Source of the DNA: Chelydra serpentina | Lineage: Eukaryota; Chordata; Testudines; Chelydridae | Direction: 5' to 3' | NCBI GenBank assembly: GCA_037349315.1 | Contig: JBAIAC010000042.1 | Coordinates: forward strand, 8,680,001 to 8,744,000 | Length of the DNA stretch: 64,000 nucleotides | Shown here: positions 57,842 through 64,000 of the stretch, in pieces | How positions within the stretch are numbered: the stretch's first letter is position 1 | Layout of the letters: every line of letters starts with the position of its first letter | Notes under the pieces: model-generated | What the model saw: only the letters and a program-made list of their open reading frames with translations | Databases searched by the model: none | What the model was told of the DNA's origin: nothing | Position numbers and translations under genes: made by a program

Positions 57842-58321
57842 TTATATCGTATGTATAAAGGGGACAACCTCACGATTCTCTAAGTTAATCCTTTTAGATT
57901 TCTTACAAATAGTCTTTTTCTTAAGCAGGGTTCTGTAACTTTTTGTGTGAACCAGATGGTCAATATAATGCTGTAAGCAGGCATCGTCCAGTTTGGTCAT
58001 TTTCTTTAAAACACTGTCAGGGTCTCGACCGAATTGCACAGCATTTACCAAGGTCACCCCTTGTGCTAAATTTTCTTGGGTCAGACACAGACATTGCAAA
58101 GCATAACCTATGCCAATAACAGTGTTTAATAAGCTTTCGAGGCACAGGTCAGCACACAGGTCCCAGAGCTTGCAGTTTATATCATCCAAAGTCCAACTCA
58201 CACAATCATGGTGCCATTGGGCTGGCGTATCTATGACACAGCCCTCACAGTCTTCAAAAAGCTTTTCCCTAAGGCAGTGATTAAGGACAGCATAAACAGC
58301 AACACGTACAATAGAACGCAT
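57842..58321 (-). CDS. Unrecognised Cys-rich ORF
   Basis: I do not recognise this protein. From ATG at 58321 it gives 159 residues (alternative GTG-level extension to 58348) with 11 cysteines, a CxxC pair (EDCEGC), a WHHDC block, a DLCADLC block, a moderately hydrophobic middle (IGIGYALQCLCL) and a basic tail (LLKKKTICKKSKR) that could be a nuclear signal. Composition is protein-like, not low-complexity, and the frame is intact in an AT-rich, noncoding-looking neighbourhood. Upstream in the same frame, ending at a TAG (58354-58352), another stretch reads GSEDDGYEEFRRRLG. An aataaa lies 245 bp downstream on the same strand (57597-57592). It could be an endogenous viral accessory gene, a Polinton-type gene or a host exon. 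Confidence 0.5.
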   Translation of the reverse strand: MRSIVRVAVYAVLNHCLREKLFEDCEGCVIDTPAQWHHDCVSWTLDDINCKLWDLCADLCLESLLNTVIGIGYALQCLCLTQENLAQGVTLVNAVQFGRDPDSVLKKMTKLDDACLQHYIDHLVHTKSYRTLLKKKTICKKSKRINLENREVVPFIHTI

Positions 58322-58354
58322 GACTTTTTTACGCTCACGACGTGGCACTGGCTA

Positions 58355-59429
58355 AATTAGTTCCATGCCAAGCCTCCTCCTAAACTCCTCATAGCCATCA
58401 TCCTCGGAACCGCCTAGGGTCGCCTTGTGGAAGCGCCGGCCCTGCCTCCCCCTTCCCCCTACTGCCCACCCTTACAGCCAGTAAAAAGTGGAGGGGCCAT
58501 GGCCCCCTGGTCCCCCCCTCCCCTGTTCCAGCACACCTAGTTCAAACTGGATTCTCCAAAGACCAACAGACAAAGAAAGGATTTTTTGGCTAAATAGCCT
58601 AGTTTTAAACAGGCTCAGGGCCTTTTTCCCTTGTGCAGCAAAGAGACAGGACCTCTGGTCCACAGAGGGCCTCAATACCTATGCTTGGAAGGACTTAGCC
58701 TATGGAGACCACATAAAACTGGGTGCAAGTTCTTATCTGAAGCTGTTATGAACTTGTGACAATACAAGAGACCCCTTTGTGGGGTTTTGAAGGACTGCTC
58801 CTGCCAGAATGTATGTTAGAGTTGGGGTAATCTCTGGTAATTTTATTAGCAGGCATGTAGGTTCTTTTATTGTTTTTAACATGTGTTCTCTGTAATGCTT
58901 TTACCTTAAGAACAAAATAGACTTCCCTAGGTAGTGCTGTGTGGTACCTTAGAACAGTCTCTGAGGAGAAAGCAAGCAGCCCTCTTTCAGCAGTCAGACT
59001 TTGCTGGTGGATTCACAGTCTCATCAGGGTGTTGTTAGTAGTCTCGGAAGAGATGGCAAGAGAAGCCTCCTCAGGCCATCTGCGGATAACACAGTGAAGG
59101 CAGAGAACTGTTCAGCCTGGAGATAACCCAGTCAGAAGGGCGAGAGCTGTGTGTCTCCACCCGAGAGAGCCTGAAGTGGGTGCCCTCACTGAACCATTAA
59201 GGGGAGATACAGGTGCAGTTGCCCTGAACTATGTCACTCTGCATTTAGGGACCATTTATATCCAGCGTTGAAATTCAGCTGCCTCCACTCTGATCTTGCA
59301 AATTTTTATAGAATATGCTTAATTTGAACTCCCATGGAAGTCAATGGGACTATTCTATTCTAATTATGTGATTATTTTTTTTACCAACATAGCTATGTCT
59401 GCGCAAACCCTAGAGTAAACTCAATTATA
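58355..59429. other. Unassigned sequence
   Basis: Includes the short open stretch before the Cys-rich ORF (58470-58352, minus). Nothing else recognised. Confidence 0.4.
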
Positions 59430-59433
59430 TTGG

Positions 59434-60664
59434 TGTAAGCAGAGTCAGGATGAGCTCTACCCTGACATCTGGTGGTGAGCTGTGGAAAGGGATGTCAGGG
59501 GCTAATCTTGTTTGCATGGACACACCCACCCTGCAAAGCATGATGGACCGCTTGTCCAAATGGTCATTTTGGCTGCTGTGGGAGCCCCAGTTTCTCTGTT
59601 ATTGGGGCAGGAAGAATAAAGTGTTGTTACCCTGATTATGTGAATCAAGGACAGTGGGCTTTTGTTATGATGAAGGGACTCACCGTTAGCTAAGCAGCAC
59701 TTGCTAGGCATGGGACATGGATTCCAAAACCCAGTGAACTGAGAGAGGCTGGGGGCAGGTGGCATGGGCCTCTTCTGAGGGTCCTAAATGTCAAGTGTAT
59801 CATCTTCTCTCTCTCCACTGTGGAATATCAGAGCTGATTTTGAGTTCCTTAGGAGTTTAATCACAGACTGCTGAGTTGGAATCACTCTGGGCTAAGTGTG
59901 CAAATGAGCACAAAGGCTCCCCTAACTACAAGCTGAAATCACTGAAAAGCTGAAATTGTTATGAGCTGAAATCACTGAGTTAAGTAGTGGGGGAGCTGGA
60001 AGATATATTGCTGAGCAGCTGGTGGAGCGGAGCTGCTGGCGGAGCGGAGCAGTTGGTGGGACAGCCGGAGCGGCTTGCATAACGGCTTGTGGAGCTGCTG
60101 GCGGGACAGCCGGAGCGGCTTGCATGCTGGCTGACGGAGCAGAGCAGAGCAGAGCCGAGCGAAGCCCCACGAAGGGACGGGGCAGTCAGCTTCGAGCCAC
60201 GTAAGGTGCCCCTTACCTCTCCTCTCCCTATTTCTACCCAGACTGGAGGGGGTGTAACACTCTGCAGATTAACTTTTGAACTCTGGGGCTGGACTTTTGG
60301 GTTGTTGGACTTTTGGGACTTTGGGTGATTTTTGGGGTTGATGGACTCAAGAACCAAAGGGAAAGGACATGGCCAATTTGCTGGGGTGGGTCGTTGCTCA
60401 CAGTTTGGTTTACAAATCCTAGATGTGGTGTTTCCCCAGCAAAAGGCCGCATTGTTTTTCTCTGTCATTAAAAGGTTTTTCTACACTCAGACTCTGTGCT
60501 TGCGAGAGGGGAAGTACTGCCTCTTAGAGGCGCCCGGTGGGGTGATATATATTTGTCACTGGGTGGGGACTCGAGCTGGTTTTGCATTGTGCTATTGGAA
60601 TGGAACCCCTAGATATGGAACCCGGCCCTTGTTGCTGCCGACTCTGACTGGCAGAAGGGTTACA
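59434..60664 (+). mobile_element. Solo LTR
   Basis: 1231 bp from tgtaagcagag to agggttaca with a 4-bp target duplication ttgg (59430-59433, 60665-60668). attaaa near 60467 could serve for polyadenylation. A region of repeated gagcagctggcggagcgg blocks lies at 60010-60170. No viral coding sequence nearby. A truncated second copy is at 29590-30285. Confidence 0.85.
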
Positions 60665-60668
60665 TTGG

Positions 60669-61063
60669 CATAACTGCTCTTACGCCGATATTCATAGATA
60701 CAGGATTCTGAGGCCAGAAGAGACCACTGCCTTCCTTTATAATACAGGACACAGAACTTCATCAAAATAATTCCTAGAGCCTCCCTTTTAGAAAAACACA
60801 CAAAGTTCATTTAAAAATCATCTGTGCTGGAGAATTCCCATGATCCTTGGTAAACTGTTCCAATTCACTGAGGCCCTTCATAAATTGTGTTATGACAGTA
60901 GACCTGTCTCCACACTAGGAAGGCTATGCAGGTATAATTATACCAGCCAAGCCTTCCTACTAGGTAGACCTGGCCTTAGTATCACTGGGGGCCATCACAC
61001 TTTGAATCTTGGGGTACGTCCACACAGCAGCTGGAAGGCATCATTCCCAGTTTAGGTAGACAT
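60669..61063. other. No recognised feature
   Basis: Short stretch with MITE-like phrases (ggtacgtccacacagcagct near 61012) but no defined element. Confidence 0.4.
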
Positions 61064-61074
61064 ACATGCTCTAT

Positions 61075-62596
61075 GCCCCACCTGCCCGAACAGACTGCAG
61101 AAGCTTGCTGACAGAGTTTACCCAGAGTCACAGTGCGGGTTCCGAGCAGGGAGATCTACAACCGACATGGTTTTCTCCTTAAGGCAGCTGCAAGAGAAAT
61201 GCAGAGAACAGCACAAGCCGCTACTCCTTGCCTTCGTAGACCTGACCAAAGCTTTCGACCTTGTGAACAGAGATGGGCTGTTCAAGATCCTGGCAAAGAT
61301 TGGCTGCCCACCGAAGCTGCTGAGCGTGATCCAGTCTTTTCACGACAACATGAAAGGCACAGTACTGTATGATGGCTTGTCCTCCGATGCCTTCGACATC
61401 CACAGTGGAGTAAAACAAGGCTGCGTTCTCGCTCTCACACTCTTCGGCATCTTCTTCACAGCATTGCTGAAACATGCCTTTGGAAATTCCACAGAGGGAG
61501 TCTATCTCCACACCCGGTCTGACGGGAGACTTTTCAATCTGACTCGACTAAAGGCCAAAAGCAAGGTACGGGAGGTAACAATCAGAGACATGTTTGCAGA
61601 CGACGCTGCCCTGGCCACCCACACAGAAACCGATCTCCAGCGTCTGATTGACCGTTTTTCCAGAGCTTGCGAAGAGTTCGAGTTGACAATCAGTCTTCAG
61701 AAGACCAAAGTTATGGCCCAGGATGCAGAACATCCAAGCATTGCCATCAATGACTATGTGCTAGAGGTGGTTAGTCAGTTCACCTACCTCGGATCTACCA
61801 TCATGGACAACCTCTCACTGGACCCTGAGATCAACCGTAGAATCAGCAAGGCCTTCACAATTTTGGCCAGTTTGTCACAGAGAGTATGGAACAACAACAT
61901 GCTGACCATCAACACAAAGGTCGCTGTGTACTGCGCATGTGTGCTAAACACTCTTCTCTACGCCAGCAAAACTTGGACCCTCTACGCTTCGCAAGAAAAG
62001 AGACTGAACGCCTTCCACATGTGCTGCCTCCGTCACATACTCGGGATCACTTGGAGTGATCAAATGATGAACAACGAGGTGCTGGAACGTGTCAAGATCT
62101 CCAGCATGTTCACTCTCCTCCGTCAACGCCGCCTCAGATGGCTTGGCCATCTAAGTCGCATGGAAGATGGACGGATCCCCAAAGACCTGTTGTATGCTGA
62201 ACTTGCCTCCGGAAACAGAGCTACAGGATGGCCCCACCTTCACTTCAAAGATGTCTGTAAGAGGGACCTGAAGACTGTTCAAATCAACATCAACAGCTGG
62301 GAAGAGCTCGCCCAGGACAGATGCAGATGGAGACACGCTCTGACCACTGGATTGAAAACTGGCGAAGACAAGCTGCGGCAGCTTGCCGAGGAAAAGCGGG
62401 TTCAATGAAAAAGGAAGCAGCGGCTCCAACCCACAGCTGACACCGCCTTCAAATGCAGCAAATGCAATCGAGACCGCCACTCTCGTGTGGGGCTCTACAG
62501 CCACAACAGACACTGCACAACCATCAACAAAACATTCCCCATGGGCGCATATCCATCGTCTCTCGAGACTAACGGACGCCAACAACAACAACAATA
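61075..62596 (+). mobile_element. RTE-like LINE, 5'-truncated, with target duplication
   Basis: Flanked by a perfect 11-bp duplication acatgctctat (61064-61074, 62597-62607). Begins inside the reverse transcriptase, ends with a short (CAA)n-type tail (62578-62594). Much less decayed than the CR1 copies here, suggesting a younger insertion. Clade assignment (RTE or a related one) is from the style of the C-terminal region. Confidence 0.85.
61087..62408 (+). CDS. Reverse transcriptase of the RTE-like LINE
   Basis: Open frame from the truncation point; methionine at 61167 gives 413 residues, but frame continues upstream (QKLADRVYPESQCGFRAGRS). Motif A is LLAFVDLTKAFDLVNRDG, motif B KQGCVLALTLF, and the catalytic motif C is FADDAAL. 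The downstream part contains FTYLGSTI, LLYASKTWTLY, and LRQRRLRWLGHLSRM, as in RTE-type C-terminal regions. TGA at 62406 interrupts the frame; beyond it the same frame runs on through FKCSKCNRD...SHNRHC, a zinc-finger-like Cys/His end, to near the element tail. A CGA to TGA change would explain the stop. It is not a host gene. Confidence 0.85.
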
Positions 62597-62607
62597 ACAT
62601 GCTCTAT

Positions 62608-62943
62608 CTCCAAACTTGTGTGGCCACAGCAGCATAAGCAGCGGCTTGGACTAGCTACCCACATACATACCCAGGGTGTTAGGAGGGATTGTGCTCAGGT
62701 GGCCAGCCAGAGCGGGGAATGTCTACCCAAGCTGTGAATTGCACTTTCCAGCTACAGTATACACATACACATAGAAGCATTAATCAGGAATTCAGTCTTT
62801 CTCACATGATCCATAGGTCTTGAAGGCATGAGAAAGTTTGGCCAGTTATACCAGTGTATTTATACAGTTTAGTTTAAATTAAAATAGTTATACTGGTATA
62901 ACTTCCCAAGTGGACACGCTTAGTTCAGAATCAGAATGGCTTG
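62608..62943. other. Unassigned flank with a local duplicate
   Basis: 62741-62812 (cactttccagctacagtata... aggaattcagtctttctcac) recurs at 63729-63797 beyond the LTR. Confidence 0.5.
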
Positions 62944-63555
62944 TGTGATGGGGCAAGGCCAGAGGGCTATAGGAAAGTGGTAGGGAACCAGTATGTTAGA
63001 CCCAGGCTAAACAAATCCCTGATACCTTATGGCAGTTGCTCCAGGTTAATCAAGACACCTGGGGCCAATTAAGAACTTTCCAGAAGGCAGGGAGGTTGAT
63101 TGGGACACCTGAAGCCAATCAAGGACTGGCTGGAACTAGTTAAAAGCCTCCCAGTTAGTCAGTGAGAGGAGAGGAGCTGTGGAAGGAGGTTGCGTGTGAG
63201 AGGCTGGGAGCAAGAGGCATTAGGAGCTGAGATTAAGAGGACGTACTGCTGGAACATCCTGTGGTGAGGATAAAGAAGGTGTTGGGAGGAGTCCATGGGG
63301 AAGTAGCCCAGGGAGTTGTAGCTGTCGTGCAGTAGTTCCAGGAGGCACTCTAAACAGCTGCAATCCACAGGGCCCTGGGCTGGAACCCGGAGTAGAGGGC
63401 GGGCCCGGGTTCCCCCCAAAACTCCCAACTCCTTATCAGACACAGGAGGAGTTGATCTGGACTGTGGGTTCTACCAGAGGGGAAGATCTCTGAGGCAAAC
63501 AAAAATCCGCCAATAAGTGCAGGACCCACCGAGGTAGAGGAGGAACTTTGTCACA
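62944..63555 (+). mobile_element. Solo LTR
   Basis: 612 bp from tgtgatggggc to ctttgtcaca with inverted tgtga/tcaca ends and a 4-bp target duplication cttg (62940-62943, 63556-63559). Strand inferred weakly. Confidence 0.85.
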
Positions 63556-63559
63556 CTTG

Positions 63560-64000
63560 TTATGGTTTGGTGTAAACCCCTTCCAAAGTACTAAACTGGA
63601 TAAAGTAACTCTTATTCTGTAATAAGACTGACTATGCGGCAGTTATATTTATATAAATAGATCAGCTTAAACTCACACTTTAGTTTACATAGGTTCCTTT
63701 GTAGACAAGCCCTCATTGGGTTTGGTGCACTTTCCAGCTACGGTAAACACATACGCATAGAAGCATTAATGAGGAATTCAGTCTTCCTCACGTGCCCTCA
63801 TTGGGTTTGGTGCAGGTTCCTCAAAGGTATTTTGGGTCATAACTTTCACTTAAATCAATGGGATCTAGAAGCCTAAATACCTTTGAGGATCTGGGTCATT
63901 GTCCTTGATGAGCCTGGTTTACTCACTTTTTTTGTTCCCTGCCCCCTTCCCCCCAAGGAAATCATGGTCGGCAGACATAATGGGCCAGGAGAGGCTAAGC
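63560..64000. other. Unassigned sequence
   Basis: Contains the second copy of the 70-bp block from 62741 and a 19-bp direct repeat cctcattgggtttggtgca (63712 and 63798). Confidence 0.45.

Noticed and set aside
1..64000. CRISPR arrays, bacterial operons, rRNA genes
   Set aside because: No direct-repeat/spacer pattern, no operon-like ORF packing and no rRNA-like conserved segments; the introns and repeat types indicate a vertebrate genome.

Overview
The window looks like a piece of a cryptodiran turtle genome. It has no operon-like gene packing, its genes have GT-AG introns, and it is dominated by reptile-type transposable elements: several CR1 LINEs, tRNA-derived SINEs with a CR1-like 3' tail (the Cry SINE design of cryptodiran turtles), hAT-type MITEs with 8-bp target duplications, and solo LTRs. 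The organism call is an inference from this repeat spectrum.

The only host protein-coding genes I can support are two complete copies of a secreted FAD-dependent L-amino-acid oxidase (LAAO) gene, arranged tail to tail. Copy A is on the + strand (TATA box at 11,611, noncoding or leader exon ending at 11,670, six further exons from 12,517 to 19,920, polyA signal at 20,276). Copy B is on the - strand (TATA box at 44,118, leader exon ending at 44,059, exons from 41,203 down to 33,181, polyA signal at 32,825). Both keep every splice site, exon length, phase and an open frame, and they differ by about 25 of 535 residues by my count. The duplication is a large inverted repeat: arm A runs from about 11.3 kb to at least 20.7 kb (with pieces to about 23.46 kb) and arm B from about 31.9 to 44.4 kb. 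The spacer is repeat-rich. From exon 6 to the end of the shared 3' flank the arms are almost identical and colinear, whereas introns and exons 3-4 are clearly more diverged. Several insertions are present in only one arm.

Layout: 1-11.3 kb holds CR1 elements, hAT MITEs and unassigned sequence; 11.3-20.7 kb is LAAO copy A; 20.7-32.4 kb is the spacer (solo LTRs, nested hAT, TG/CA-rich repeats, a duplicated repeat unit); 32.4-44.4 kb is LAAO copy B; 44.4-64 kb is repeat territory with LTR-like elements, a DIRS-like ORF1 remnant, palindromic MITEs, a CR1 ORF1 esterase remnant, an unrecognised 159-residue Cys-rich reading frame at 58,321-57,842 (-), a solo LTR at 59,434-60,664, an unusually intact RTE-like LINE fragment at 61,075-62,596 and a further solo LTR at 62,944-63,555.

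The two oxidase genes would make near-identical secreted flavoenzymes that release hydrogen peroxide, ammonia and a keto acid from L-amino acids. Copy A has an Ala where copy B has the Gly next to the active-site Trp, so they may differ in activity. Identifications come from reading the sequence; no database search was possible.
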